Assembly (NCBI RefSeq): GCF_017353185.1
Contig: NZ_JAFMYV010000007.1
Location: 271,248-335,247, forward strand
From: Fibrella rubiginis
GTDB taxonomy: Bacteria; Bacteroidota; Bacteroidia; Cytophagales; Spirosomataceae
Direction of reading: 5' to 3'
DNA length: 64,000 bases
Of this stretch, positions 35,191 through 44,206 are shown one piece after another. The notes beneath the pieces are model-generated. The model ran no database searches. It had not been told where the DNA came from and worked only from the letters and a program-made list of their open reading frames with translations. The position numbers were made by a program, and so were the translations under genes. Position 1 is the stretch's first letter. Every line of letters starts with the position of its first letter.

Positions 35191-36474
35191 CTACACAAAA
35201 AACGGCACGTCTTTGGGAGCGTATTTGCGCATACCTTCTTCGTTGATCTCTACCCCAATACCCGGCTTTTCGGAGAGCGGAATAAACCCATTGCTGACCA
35301 TGGGTCCGTCGAACGTGACGATTTCTTTGAACATGGGCTCTTCGTGGAAATAAATCTGCCACTCCAAAATCAGGAAATTAGGTACCGACGCGCAAACGTG
35401 GCTGGAGGCCATCGCTCCAAGGTATGAGGCCACCATATGGGGTGCAAATGGCACGTAGTACAGATTGGCCAGGTTAGCAATGCGCTGACCTTCGCCAAGG
35501 CCACCGGCTTTCTGTATGTCGGGCATGATGATGTCTACGGCCCCAATTTCGAGCAGTTTCCGGAAGCCATGCGCCAGATAATGGTTCTCGCCTGCACAAA
35601 TTGGCGTGTTCGACGATTCGCGAATTTGCTTGTAGGCTTCCGGATTTTCGGCAGGAATAGGCTCTTCCAGAAACAGCAGGTTCAGCGGCTCCATCAGCTT
35701 GGCCACGCGGCGGCCCGTTGGGAGGTCGTACCGCCCGTGCATGTCTACGCAGATATCGACTTTAGGGCCAACGGCTTTCCGCACCCCGGCAATCTGATTG
35801 TACATCCGCTCTAGTTCACCGGGGCTGGCTGTCCAGTTGTAGGCGTCATACTTGTTGGGGTCGTTGCGCTCGTCGATATCATATTTCACGGCATTAAAGC
35901 CCATATCGACAGCCTTACGGGCACTTTTGCCAAAAGCATCCGGGCTGGTATCTGTTTCGCGGTACGCGCCCGTGTCGCAGTACACCCGCACCCGGTCCCG
36001 AAACTTACCACCCAGTAACTGGTATACAGGCAGGCCCAGCGCCTTGCCAACAAGGTCCCAAAGTGCCGTTTCAACCGCCGACAGCACCGAAATGTACATA
36101 CCCGCCTGGGCACCCTCGAAAAAGCCCGATTTTCGGACATCTTCAAAAAGGCGGTTCACATTGAGTGGGCTTTTGCCTTTGATGCGTTCGCCCATCAGCT
36201 TCACCAGGTGATACGTGCCCACCGAAGCATCTACAGCTTCGCCACAGCCCCAGATACCCTGATTGGTATGCACTTTCACAAACAGGCTGTGGCCGTTGCG
36301 GATGTAGCCGCATTTGATGTTGGTGATCTTCAGGTCTGACGGGGCCGACGACAGCGGTGCCCGGTCGACGGCCGTTTCCAATCCTTCACCGAAAGCTGTT
36401 AACGCGTTGGCTGTGAGTACACTGGCAATGGCGCTTTTGGTCAGAAACGAACGCCTTGAGGTAGCATTTTTCAT
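35191..36474 (-). CDS. mandelate racemase / muconate lactonizing enzyme family protein, exported
   Basis: A 427-residue enolase-superfamily protein with a Tat-like leader (TSRRSFLTKSAIASVLT). Metal ligands are Asp244 (CVDMHGRYD), Glu270 (LFLEEPIP) and Glu296 (CAGENHY); the candidate general base is His346 (FAPHMV). The pattern is close to the galactonate/sugar-acid dehydratase branch rather than muconate cycloisomerase. Substrate is unknown. It is 24 bp downstream of the RraA-like gene on the same strand, so the two probably form an operon. Confidence 0.85.
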   Translation of the reverse strand: MKNATSRRSFLTKSAIASVLTANALTAFGEGLETAVDRAPLSSAPSDLKITNIKCGYIRNGHSLFVKVHTNQGIWGCGEAVDASVGTYHLVKLMGERIKGKSPLNVNRLFEDVRKSGFFEGAQAGMYISVLSAVETALWDLVGKALGLPVYQLLGGKFRDRVRVYCDTGAYRETDTSPDAFGKSARKAVDMGFNAVKYDIDERNDPNKYDAYNWTASPGELERMYNQIAGVRKAVGPKVDICVDMHGRYDLPTGRRVAKLMEPLNLLFLEEPIPAENPEAYKQIRESSNTPICAGENHYLAHGFRKLLEIGAVDIIMPDIQKAGGLGEGQRIANLANLYYVPFAPHMVASYLGAMASSHVCASVPNFLILEWQIYFHEEPMFKEIVTFDGPMVSNGFIPLSEKPGIGVEINEEGMRKYAPKDVPFFV

Positions 36475-36498
36475 AAGGGCAGGGAATAGGGCGTTGGT

Positions 36499-37446
36499 TT
36501 ACCAGGTGCGCGTTTTCAAATAATCCTGTATTTGTTCTTTCGGCACGGGCAGTTCGCCAATGTGCGCGTTGAGCCACCTGGAAAAGTCTTTCTCGATCTC
36601 ATCCGACCAGCGGTTGTCGATTTGGCCGGGGGTGTATTTCTGTTCACGCAGTCGCAAATGGCCGAACATATCACGCAGCCGGACGATCTCGGACGTTTTC
36701 ACGACTTTCTCGGCCAGGTGGGGTGGAATAAAGATGACGCCCCCGTCGCGGCCAAGTACCACGTCGCCGGGCATGACCATGACTTTACCAATGCGCGTAG
36801 GCTGGTTAATGCCCACCAGCGTGGTGTTCAGTTCGCCGTCGGGGTTGTTGAGGTGATGGGAGGGATGATAACTGCGAAAAAACGACGTAAACCCGCCAAT
36901 TTCTTTCAGCCCGGCCACATCCCGAACGGCTCCTTCATACACAATGCCATTACCCGTTTTGGCATAGATCGAATTGCCGAGGTTGTCGCCGATGGTGGGG
37001 CCGTCTTCGTGCATATTAAACTGATCCACCACATACACGTCACCTTTGGTGAGCAGGTCGATGGGCCAGGCATTCTGCGATTTCACACGCCCGTCTTTTT
37101 CATGCCCCTTCTTGTCAATCACCCGGTGTACATCGGGGCGGCCGGGCATGAACGTGGCCGTAACAGCCCGCCCCACCAGTACACTATCGGGATTGATGAG
37201 CTGCCAGCCGCCTGCATACTGGTATTTATAATTTTCGCCTTTTAGTACGGCCCAGGCCTCTTCATGCGTAACCCGCTTCATGCGTTTCAGAATGGCATCG
37301 GGCACTTTGGGACGTCCGTCGGCGTAGCGTTCGCCCGTCCATTCGGGCGTCATAAACAGCAGTTGTTCTTTCGAAATTTGTTGCCCAATGGCGGCGGTGA
37401 CGGGCCGGAGCAGGCAAAGTGCAGCGGCAAAAGCAATTCGTTTCAT
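36499..37446 (-). CDS. RraA-like (HMG/CHA aldolase superfamily) protein, exported
   Basis: A 315-residue protein, longer than usual RraA (about 160-230), with a signal peptide (cleavage near 22, IG-QQ). The core has GDVYVVDQF, IGDNLGNSIYAKTGNGIVYEGAVRDV and MPGDVVLGRDGGVIFIPP, the family's metal and phosphate or carboxylate-binding loops. Relatives cleave 4-hydroxy-4-methyl-2-oxoglutarate or inhibit RNase E. An exported RNase E inhibitor is implausible, so an aldolase-like role beside the sugar-acid dehydratase homologue is favoured. Confidence 0.8.
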   Translation of the reverse strand: MKRIAFAAALCLLRPVTAAIGQQISKEQLLFMTPEWTGERYADGRPKVPDAILKRMKRVTHEEAWAVLKGENYKYQYAGGWQLINPDSVLVGRAVTATFMPGRPDVHRVIDKKGHEKDGRVKSQNAWPIDLLTKGDVYVVDQFNMHEDGPTIGDNLGNSIYAKTGNGIVYEGAVRDVAGLKEIGGFTSFFRSYHPSHHLNNPDGELNTTLVGINQPTRIGKVMVMPGDVVLGRDGGVIFIPPHLAEKVVKTSEIVRLRDMFGHLRLREQKYTPGQIDNRWSDEIEKDFSRWLNAHIGELPVPKEQIQDYLKTRTW

Positions 37447-37480
37447 GGCGGCAGGCTATAGAGATCAGTTCTAGCCTCAA

Positions 37481-37534
37481 ATCAACAGAGTCGGGTTGAT
37501 CTACCCGTTTCAAACTGGTTGATTTTCAATCAAC
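37481..37534. promoter_or_regulatory. repeated ATCAAC/GTTGAT dyads upstream of the RraA-like operon
   Basis: ATCAAC at 37481-37486 faces GTTGAT at 37495-37500, and GTTGATT at 37518-37524 faces AATCAAC at 37528-37534. Two dyads with the same half-site, 35 to 88 bp upstream of the start codon at 37446, look like an operator for a dimeric repressor. The regulator is not identified. Confidence 0.4.
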
Positions 37535-37641
37535 TCCACTACTGCCCTGCATTACTCACCCATTGGCAAGCCGCCTGTTATCCTATTGGTCCTTTACCTG
37601 CAAAGTTGACTCTGTACGTGTCGGCTTCGATGGCATTGCTA

Positions 37642-37932
37642 TCAGCTTCCGGCGAACGGTGTCTCGAATATGCCGACGGCAAGTTCTAGCCAGATCAGGA
37701 CGAGTGCCACCAGAACCACGCCACAGATCATGATTCGGTGCTTAACGTTACTCACATTCCTTAGTATAAACTCACACAGCAGACCAGCACCAAGCAGTAA
37801 AATGCCCATTGCGACGAAGTCGGATAAAGACCAGTTCACTTCATCTGTAAACTGCATCGCTATCAGTGGAATTAGTAATAGAAGCGCTACTGTGAGCACG
37901 ATACCGATAAGTCGTCTGTTTTGCGTAATCAT
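37642..37932 (-). CDS. small membrane protein of unknown function
   Basis: A 96-residue protein with three hydrophobic helices (about 8-26, 38-57, 66-88) and a short basic loop RNVSNVKHR. I recall similar three-helix proteins in Bacteroidota annotated only as hypothetical. No operon partner is evident. Confidence 0.6.
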   Translation of the reverse strand: MITQNRRLIGIVLTVALLLLIPLIAMQFTDEVNWSLSDFVAMGILLLGAGLLCEFILRNVSNVKHRIMICGVVLVALVLIWLELAVGIFETPFAGS

Positions 37933-38093
37933 GATCGCTTTGCTGAAACTGTGTGTTTTTGAATTGTGAAGTCATTCGAAAGTACTTTGTAGTTCAAAGT
38001 GGTTGTATCATTTTTTATACTCCCCCATACCGAAGTGACAGAGTACAAATTTCTTGGATAGTCTATAGGTGCTCTGGGCCTTTGTGGTAACAG

Positions 38094-38627
38094 CTACCGT
38101 ATACCGGTAGGTAACTGTAGCCCTGTAGGCCAGCCATACCACAAAATCAGGGCCTGCCCACCGCCGGGGGTATCGTATAATGCGCGGCCAAGGCAGGTGC
38201 CGCCCATGCGTTCATAGAAGTAAATGGCAGGGACATTGGCCTCATAAACGCCCAGATAGAAACCAGAACTGCTGGCTTCGGGTATGAAACGGCGCGTTGC
38301 TTCGTGCATCAATCCCGACCCAATGCCCTGGCCTTTCAGTGCCGGATCAACGTGCAGGTTGTCGATGAGGGTGCCGCGCACAGAATCATCGTCGAGGAAT
38401 AAGCAAATGAATCCCAGCAGATTACCGGCTTCTTCAGCCACTAAAATTCGCTGGTTTGGGGCGGGATTGGCGAAGCGATCACCCCAAAGAGCCAGTCGAT
38501 CCGGGCCAATGGCCTTATCGAGGTAGTCATCACGCAAAATACCTCGGTAAGCCAGCTGCCAGCTTCGCATGTGTAAGTCGGCAATGCGCTCAAGGTCAGC
38601 TGTTTCGGCAAGACGATGCGTAATCAT
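38094..38627 (-). CDS. GNAT-family N-acetyltransferase
   Basis: A 177-residue acetyltransferase: HRLAETADLERIADLHMRSWQ at the start, IDNLHVDPALKGQGIGSGLM for the acetyl-CoA loop and YLGVYEANVPAIYFYERMGG for the last strand and helix. The substrate is unknown. It lies 13 bp downstream of hemE and could be co-transcribed. Confidence 0.88.
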   Translation of the reverse strand: MITHRLAETADLERIADLHMRSWQLAYRGILRDDYLDKAIGPDRLALWGDRFANPAPNQRILVAEEAGNLLGFICLFLDDDSVRGTLIDNLHVDPALKGQGIGSGLMHEATRRFIPEASSSGFYLGVYEANVPAIYFYERMGGTCLGRALYDTPGGGQALILWYGWPTGLQLPTGIR

Positions 38628-38640
38628 AGGCTAAAAATGA

Positions 38641-39696
38641 CTACTGCCGCTGCCCGCTACCACCCTCTTTTACGGCGTCGATAAACACCCGGACGTGATC
38701 AGGGTTAGTGTCGGGATAGACCCCGTGGCCAAGGTTGGCAATGTGGCGCTGTGGTCCAAAAGCGGTAAGCATCTGCCGCACTTCTGCCCGGATTTGGGCC
38801 GGTTCGGCATAGAGCACACAGGGGTCGAGGTTGCCTTGCAGGGTTTTACCCGGAATCAACGCCCGCGATTCGGCAGCGTCCATGTTCCAGTCGAGGCCCA
38901 CCACGTCGCAGTTGAGCTGACCGATGGCTTTCCGGGCAAAAAATGCGCCCTTGGCAAAGACGGTAATGGGCGTGTGGCCCACTTCGGCGTCGGCCTTGAC
39001 GGCATCGCAGATTTGGGCAATGTAGGGCAGCGAAAACGTAGTATACTGCTCGGGCGAAAGAATGCCCGCCCATGAATCGAATACCTGTACCAGATCAGCC
39101 CCGGCCCGGATTTGGGCTTTTAAGTAAGCAATGGTGCTGTCGGTGATCTGTTGCAACAGGGTGTGGGCAAAAACCGGATCGGTGTACAGCAGTTTTTTAG
39201 CCACCGAAAACGTTTTCGACCCCTTGCCCTCGGTCATGTAGCAGAAAATGGTGAACGGTGCCCCCGCAAAGCCCAGCAGTGGTACCCGGCCGTTCAGCAT
39301 CTGCTTCGTGATACGCAGGGCCTCCAGCACATAGCCCAAATCCTGCTCAGCATCGGCCACGTGCAATGTACTCAGGTCGGCCAGGGTACGTACCGTGCGC
39401 GGGAAAACAGGCCCACGCTGCTCGATCATTTCGTAGGGAAGGCCCATGGCTTCGGGCACAACCAGGATATCGGAGAAAATAATGGCGGCATCAACGCCCA
39501 GTAGATCAACGGGTTGCACCGTAACCTCGGCAGCCAGTTCGGGCGTAGTGGCCAGTTTGATAAAGCTACCTGCCTTCTCGCGAACGGCCCGGTATTCGGC
39601 CAAAATTCGCCCCGCCTGCCGCATCAGCCACACGGGCGTACGTTCTACGGCTTCACCCCGCGCCGCCCGCAGCACCAAATCATTCTGTAATGTCAT
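38641..39696 (-). CDS. hemE: uroporphyrinogen decarboxylase
   Basis: Decarboxylates the four acetates of uroporphyrinogen III to coproporphyrinogen III. The 351-residue barrel has [19 protein letters not shown] with the arginine pair that binds substrate carboxylates, [17 protein letters not shown] with the catalytic aspartate and [15 protein letters not shown] near the end. The frame stays open upstream through an inverted repeat, but the ATG at 39696 gives the family N-terminus. Confidence 0.95.
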   Translation of the reverse strand: MTLQNDLVLRAARGEAVERTPVWLMRQAGRILAEYRAVREKAGSFIKLATTPELAAEVTVQPVDLLGVDAAIIFSDILVVPEAMGLPYEMIEQRGPVFPRTVRTLADLSTLHVADAEQDLGYVLEALRITKQMLNGRVPLLGFAGAPFTIFCYMTEGKGSKTFSVAKKLLYTDPVFAHTLLQQITDSTIAYLKAQIRAGADLVQVFDSWAGILSPEQYTTFSLPYIAQICDAVKADAEVGHTPITVFAKGAFFARKAIGQLNCDVVGLDWNMDAAESRALIPGKTLQGNLDPCVLYAEPAQIRAEVRQMLTAFGPQRHIANLGHGVYPDTNPDHVRVFIDAVKEGGSGQRQ

Positions 39697-39700
39697 GGTG

Positions 39701-39708
39701 CAAATATC
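39701..39708 (-). promoter_or_regulatory. probable -7 box of hemE
   Basis: On the minus strand 39708-39701 reads GATATTTG, seven of eight positions of TAnnTTTG, ending 4 nt before the hemE ATG. It lies between the repeat arm (39714) and the start codon. Confidence 0.35.
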
Positions 39709-39713
39709 GGAAG

Positions 39714-39839
39714 GGCAGGGAAGAGTTAATGATGAATGATAAGTGATGAATGATGAATTTGCTTCCGCCAGCGTAACTGATCTTACGGAAACAAATTCAT
39801 CATTCATCACTTATCATTCATCATTAACTCTTCCCTGCC
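39714..39839. repeat. 48-bp perfect inverted repeat with heptads, between hemE and the next gene
   Basis: 39714-39761 is the exact complement of 39792-39839 around a 30-nt loop. The arm contains 7-bp words TAATGAT, GAATGAT, AAGTGAT, GAATGAT at 39727-39754. The right arm includes the last five codons and stop of the minus-strand oxidoreductase gene (stop at 39824). Confidence 0.92.
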
Positions 39840-40489
39840 AGCGCCAGGATATCCTTCACCTCCAGGACGCGCTTTTGCGTACCGTTGTCGACGGAATGGA
39901 TCATGGCAAGGCCTAGCTGTCTGAGGGTGATGACTGAATTAGGCAGCAGTCGCCGGAGTACCGGGTAGAGCCAGCTCAGGTAGCGGTAATAACTCTTGGT
40001 GTTTTTCAGACCCGGCGTCGGGTGGATATAGCCTGGTCGGAAATTGTATACCTGTTTGAAGGGCAGGGCCATCAGGTCGTTTTCTGTTTTGCCCTTCACC
40101 CGTGCCCACATCGAACTGCCCATCTCGGTGCTGTCTGTACCCACGCCCGACACGTAGCAGAAGGTCATGCCGCCATTACGCTGGCTCAGTAGTGTGGCCA
40201 TGTGGATCGTAAGCGTATAGGTGGCCCGGTAATAATCGCGCTCGTTCATGCCCACCGACGATACGCCGAGGCAGAAAAAACAGGCGTTGTAGCCCGTTAG
40301 TTGGCCCGCCACGGCCGACAGATCATAAAAATCAGGTACCAGCAACTCAGTCAGCTTGGGATGAATTACGCCGCATGTTTTTCGCCCAACGACCAAAATA
40401 TGCTCCACGTCGGGATGTTGCAAACATTCGTGTAATACACCTTCACCTACCATGCCCGTGGCACCCGTAATTATTGCTCTGATCATCAT
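39824..40489 (-). CDS. NAD(P)-binding atypical short-chain dehydrogenase
   Basis: A 221-residue Rossmann protein with IITGATGMVGEGVLHECL at the N-terminus and NACFFCLGVSSVGMNERDY, FCYVSGVGTDSTEMG and WARVKGKTENDLMALP, a pattern of the HTATIP2/YbjT-type atypical SDRs. There is no YxxxK catalytic pair of the usual kind, so the reaction is unknown. The last codons are encoded by the inverted-repeat arm. Confidence 0.75.
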   Translation of the reverse strand: MMIRAIITGATGMVGEGVLHECLQHPDVEHILVVGRKTCGVIHPKLTELLVPDFYDLSAVAGQLTGYNACFFCLGVSSVGMNERDYYRATYTLTIHMATLLSQRNGGMTFCYVSGVGTDSTEMGSSMWARVKGKTENDLMALPFKQVYNFRPGYIHPTPGLKNTKSYYRYLSWLYPVLRRLLPNSVITLRQLGLAMIHSVDNGTQKRVLEVKDILALAGKS

Positions 40490-40621
40490 TGGTGTAAAGA
40501 CGCGTGTTAATGAATGGTAGTCCGATTAATCAGTTAATACCAAACTGCAAAAGTAACGCTAAATAGCAGGAGCAACAGAAAAATGTAACTTGTGGTATAC
40601 GTACCTACCCAATCGTTTAAC

Positions 40622-41515
40622 ATGACTATTCTCCGTACACCCGCCGCCCGCTTCGATAAGCTGCCTGACTACCCGTTCGCGCCGCATTACCTTAACGTAG
40701 GTGAAGACCTTCACATGCATTATGTAGCCGAAGGAAATGTGGATGCCTTGCCCGTTCTCTTGCTCCATGGCGAACCCACGTGGTCATACCTCTACCGGAA
40801 GATGATCCCGATCCTGGTTGAAGCGGGCTATCGGGTCGTTGCCCCCGATCTGATTGGGTTTGGTAAATCAGACAAAATCGCTGAAGCTGAGGCATATTCG
40901 TATCAAAAGCACATAGATTGGCTCACGTCATTTGTTCAACAGCTCGACCTTCAGCAAATAACGTTAGTTTGTCAGGACTGGGGAGGGCTGCTGGGACTAC
41001 GGCTAGCCGCCGAAAACGAGTCGCGCTTTGCCCGTATCTGCGCCGCCAATACGGGCCTGCCCACCGGCGACCAGCCCCCGTCGGAGGCGTTTTTGCAATG
41101 GCAAACGTTCTCGCAAACCATTGCCTCACTGCCTATAGGTCAGCTTATCAGCATGGGTTGCACCAATAAACTTCCCACCAACGTCATTGCCGCCTATGAC
41201 GCGCCGTTTCCAGACGAGACCTACAAAACCGCCGCACGGGTGTTCCCGAAGCTAGTGCCCACCTCGCCCAATGACCCCGCCGCATCTGCCAACCGGGCTG
41301 CCTGGCAGGTGCTTATGCGCTGGCAAAAACCCGTTCTCACCTGTTTCTCAGACGGTGACCCCATCACCGCCGGAGGCGATAAAATCATGCAGAAGCTCAT
41401 TCCCGGTGCAGCGGGTCAACCCCATATTACCCTCTCAGGTGGCCATTTTCTGCAGGAAGACGCAGGGAAACAATGGGCCGAACAGATCGTGGCCTGGATG
41501 GGAAAGAAAGGGTAA
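40622..41515 (+). CDS. haloalkane dehalogenase (subfamily I-like)
   Basis: A 297-residue alpha/beta hydrolase. It matches the DhlA branch: HGEPTWSYLYRKMIPIL, then VAPDLIGFGKSDK, the nucleophile Asp119 and halide-binding Trp120 in CQDWGG, a probable acid Asp246 in SDGDPIT and the base His275 in GGHFLQED. The second halide-binding residue in HLD-I lies in the cap and cannot be confirmed by eye. The enzyme hydrolyses carbon-halogen bonds in characterised members. The ATG at 40622 is preferred over GTG at 40592. No other degradation genes are adjacent. Confidence 0.82.
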   Translation: MTILRTPAARFDKLPDYPFAPHYLNVGEDLHMHYVAEGNVDALPVLLLHGEPTWSYLYRKMIPILVEAGYRVVAPDLIGFGKSDKIAEAEAYSYQKHIDWLTSFVQQLDLQQITLVCQDWGGLLGLRLAAENESRFARICAANTGLPTGDQPPSEAFLQWQTFSQTIASLPIGQLISMGCTNKLPTNVIAAYDAPFPDETYKTAARVFPKLVPTSPNDPAASANRAAWQVLMRWQKPVLTCFSDGDPITAGGDKIMQKLIPGAAGQPHITLSGGHFLQEDAGKQWAEQIVAWMGKKG

Positions 41516-41517
41516 TT

Positions 41518-41580
41518 GATGAGGCATAAGCGGTAGGTAGTAGCAAACTCGCGGAGCAGCACTTATCACTCATCACTCAT
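41518..41580. repeat. decayed inverted repeat with CACTCAT heptads
   Basis: 41517-41530 pairs with 41562-41575 with two mismatches in 14. The right side is CACTTAT, CACTCAT, CACTCAT, a 7-bp period at 41560-41580. It lies between the dehalogenase and fabF genes and just upstream of the fabF promoter box. Confidence 0.45.
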
Positions 41581-41587
41581 TTTTTTC

Positions 41588-41595
41588 CATCTTTG
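41588..41595 (+). promoter_or_regulatory. -7 box of fabF
   Basis: CATCTTTG matches seven of eight positions of TAnnTTTG and lies 24 nt before the fabF ATG, after a T-run. No clear -33 TTG is seen. Confidence 0.35.
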
Positions 41596-41619
41596 CACCC
41601 TATAAAGCATACCCCACTT

Positions 41620-42867
41620 ATGGAGTTAAAACGAGTCGTTGTGACGGGCCTGGGTGCCCTTACCCCCATCGGAAACACGGTTGCTGAGTTCTGGCAAGGC
41701 CTGAGCACGGGCAAAAGCGGTGCCGGTCCCATCACCAAATTCGACGCGACCCTGTTCAAAACCCGCTTTGCCTGTGAGGTGAAAGGGTTCGACCCACTCA
41801 ACTATTTTGACCGGAAAGAAGCCCGGAAAATGGATGGCTACGTGCATTACGCCATTGTCACCGCCGACCAGGCCATCGAAGACGCCGGGCTGCTCAATGA
41901 AGGTATCAACAAAGAGCGCGTTGGGGTAATCTGGGCGTCGGGTATTGGCGGGTTGCACAGCTTTCAGGAAGAAGTGCTGGCCTACGGAGCCGGGGGCAAA
42001 GTTCCTCGTTTCAGTCCCTTCTTTATTCCGAAAATGATTGCCGACATGGGTGCCGGGATGATTTCTATCCGGCACGGCTTCATGGGCGTCAACTTTGCGC
42101 CGGTGTCAGCTTGTGCCTCCAGTACACACGCCATGATCGACGCCTTTAACTACATCCGGCTGGGTAAAGCCGATGCCATCGTGACGGGCGGTTCTGAATA
42201 CGTGATCACCGACTCGGCGCTGGGTGGTTTCAGCAATATGAAAGCCCTGTCAGAACGCAACGATGAACCACAGCGGGCTTCCCGCCCGTTCGATGCTGAC
42301 CGCGACGGGTTTGTGCTGGGTGAAGGCGGCGGTGGTATCATTCTGGAAGAATACGAACACGCCAAAGCGCGGGGTGCTAAAATCTATTGCGAACTGGTTG
42401 GTAGCGGTGCCACCGCCGATGCTTACCACATGACCGGCACACACCCCGAGGGCCTGGGTGCGGCCAATGCCATGCGTGAAGCCCTGCGTGAAGCCGGTCT
42501 GCAGCCCAACGACATCGATTACCTGAACGTGCACGCCACCTCAACGCCTATCGGCGACGTATCAGAGGCGAAGGCCATTGTGAAGGTGTTTGGTGAGAAT
42601 CCGACGAATCTAAACATCAGCGCCACTAAATCCATGACGGGCCATCTGCTTGGTGCGGCAGGCGCTATTGAAGCAGTGGCGGGTATTCTGGCCATGCAGC
42701 ACAGTCTCATTCCGCCCACAATTAACCTCGACAACCGCGACGAGAACGTACCTGCAGGCCTCAATCTGACGCCTAACGTGGCCCAGGCTAGAACGGTCAA
42801 CACGGTGCTCAGCAACACCTTCGGCTTCGGCGGTCACAACGCCACGGTGCTGTTTAAGCGTATATAA
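41620..42867 (+). CDS. fabF: beta-ketoacyl-ACP synthase II
   Basis: Condenses malonyl-ACP with acyl-ACP in fatty-acid elongation. The 415-residue thiolase-fold enzyme has the nucleophile Cys165 in VSACASSTHAM and the two histidines in NVHATSTPIGD and SMTGHLLGAAG. NTFGFGGHNATVLF closes the C-terminus. The ATG at 41620 gives MELKRVVVTGLG. No acpP gene is adjacent, so it may be one of several KAS genes. Confidence 0.95.
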   Translation: MELKRVVVTGLGALTPIGNTVAEFWQGLSTGKSGAGPITKFDATLFKTRFACEVKGFDPLNYFDRKEARKMDGYVHYAIVTADQAIEDAGLLNEGINKERVGVIWASGIGGLHSFQEEVLAYGAGGKVPRFSPFFIPKMIADMGAGMISIRHGFMGVNFAPVSACASSTHAMIDAFNYIRLGKADAIVTGGSEYVITDSALGGFSNMKALSERNDEPQRASRPFDADRDGFVLGEGGGGIILEEYEHAKARGAKIYCELVGSGATADAYHMTGTHPEGLGAANAMREALREAGLQPNDIDYLNVHATSTPIGDVSEAKAIVKVFGENPTNLNISATKSMTGHLLGAAGAIEAVAGILAMQHSLIPPTINLDNRDENVPAGLNLTPNVAQARTVNTVLSNTFGFGGHNATVLFKRI

Positions 42868-42888
42868 AAGGTTTCCTGTTTACTTATC

Positions 42889-42936
42889 GTCCCGGTATTT
42901 CCTAATTTTTGACTAATTGGGAAATACTGGGACATT
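42889..42936 (+). terminator. terminator after fabF
   Basis: 42889-42906 pairs with 42915-42932 with two G-T type mismatches in 18, around an 8-nt loop, followed by ATTTTAT. Confidence 0.65.
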
Positions 42937-42952
42937 TTATTTGGCTGGCTTC

Positions 42953-44011
42953 ATGAGAATTTTCGTCGATACCGAGCGCATCCGTGACCTGAACAGCGGG
43001 TTGGGGCAAACCTGTTTGCGGGTGGGCCAGGAACTGGTCCGTCAGCAACCCGCCGATGCTGACCTGACGTTTCTAGTGCCAAAAGGGCAGATGGGGGTGT
43101 TTGGTGAACCGACAGGCACGCTGCATTATGTGGAGGCTACATGGCTGCGGAAACTATGGAACCCCGGGTACTACGACGTTTGGCACAACCTGCATCAGGA
43201 CGCCGCCTACTGGCCTTCGCAACGCCCCGGCAAGCTCGTGCTGACCATCAATGACTTGAATTTTCTGGAACGCCCCGACTATTCAGACGCGAAGAAGGCT
43301 CGCAAACTGGCCGCCGTACAGCAACGGGCTAACCGCGCCCAGGTTATCACTACCCTCTCTGACTACACCGGTTCGGTAGTGCGCGAACACCTGACTCTGC
43401 GCGCCACCACCACGTTGCAAACGGTATATATCGGCGTGTCGGATTTGCCCACACCGCCGGTTGAGCCGCCAAAGGGGCTTGAAGGGCTAAAAACGCCGTT
43501 TTTCCTGTTTCTGGGTGTGTTACATCCTAAGAAAAACGTCCACGCGCTGCTGGCTATCGCCCAGGCTTTCCCCGATTACACGCTGGTGCTGGCCGGGCGC
43601 AACGATCACCCCTACGCACAGCACCTCCGCGAACAGGCGGCCCAGCTTGGTGCCGACAATGTGCTTCAGACTGGACCCGTCGATGAAACCACCAAAGCAT
43701 GGCTCTACGCCAACTGCGAGGCGTTTCTGTTCCCCTCACTGAGCGAGGGCTTCGGTCTGCCCGTAGTGGAGGCCATGAGCTTTGGTAAACCCGTGTTCCT
43801 CTCCCGCCTGACCAGCCTCCCTGAAATCGGCGGCCGCGAGGCCATCTATTTCGATTCGTTTGAGCCCGAAGACGTAGTGGAGACCCTGCGTGCAGGTATG
43901 CGTGATTTTTACGATGACCCTCTCAAAAGCGAACGCCTTCGCTGGCAGGCCAACCGCTTCCGTTGGCAAAACACGGGTAAAGCGTATTGGGAGCTTTACA
44001 GTAGGCAGTGA
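42953..44011 (+). CDS. family 4-like glycosyltransferase
   Basis: A 352-residue GT-B enzyme. The donor-side domain contains KTPFFLFLGVLHPKKNVHALL, LVLAGRNDHPYAQ and the EX7E-type motif SEGFGLPVVEAMSFGKPVF. Acceptor and donor sugar cannot be deduced. The ATG at 42953 (MRIFVDTERIRDL) is preferred over an in-frame TTG at 42917 that overlaps the fabF terminator. No neighbouring glycan-assembly genes are present. Confidence 0.85.
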   Translation: MRIFVDTERIRDLNSGLGQTCLRVGQELVRQQPADADLTFLVPKGQMGVFGEPTGTLHYVEATWLRKLWNPGYYDVWHNLHQDAAYWPSQRPGKLVLTINDLNFLERPDYSDAKKARKLAAVQQRANRAQVITTLSDYTGSVVREHLTLRATTTLQTVYIGVSDLPTPPVEPPKGLEGLKTPFFLFLGVLHPKKNVHALLAIAQAFPDYTLVLAGRNDHPYAQHLREQAAQLGADNVLQTGPVDETTKAWLYANCEAFLFPSLSEGFGLPVVEAMSFGKPVFLSRLTSLPEIGGREAIYFDSFEPEDVVETLRAGMRDFYDDPLKSERLRWQANRFRWQNTGKAYWELYSRQ

Positions 44012-44206
44012 AAGTTAGTCGGCGTACTGTAAGAAAACATCCCCTGTTAAAATGTGTTAAGCGGTAAAGACGGCTCGAATTTTTCGCGGCGCTACTTTCG
44101 TTATGTCATCAGAAGCGACAACGAAAAAGCCGGTTTTCTGCCTGGATTCGCCCGTTAGGTCGCCCGAAGTGTCTACACAAAAAACCGATTTCAGTACCCT
44201 AATACT

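Noticed and set aside
39697..39810. 38-codon extension of hemE
   Set aside because: It reads through the 48-bp inverted repeat; the family N-terminus begins at 39696.
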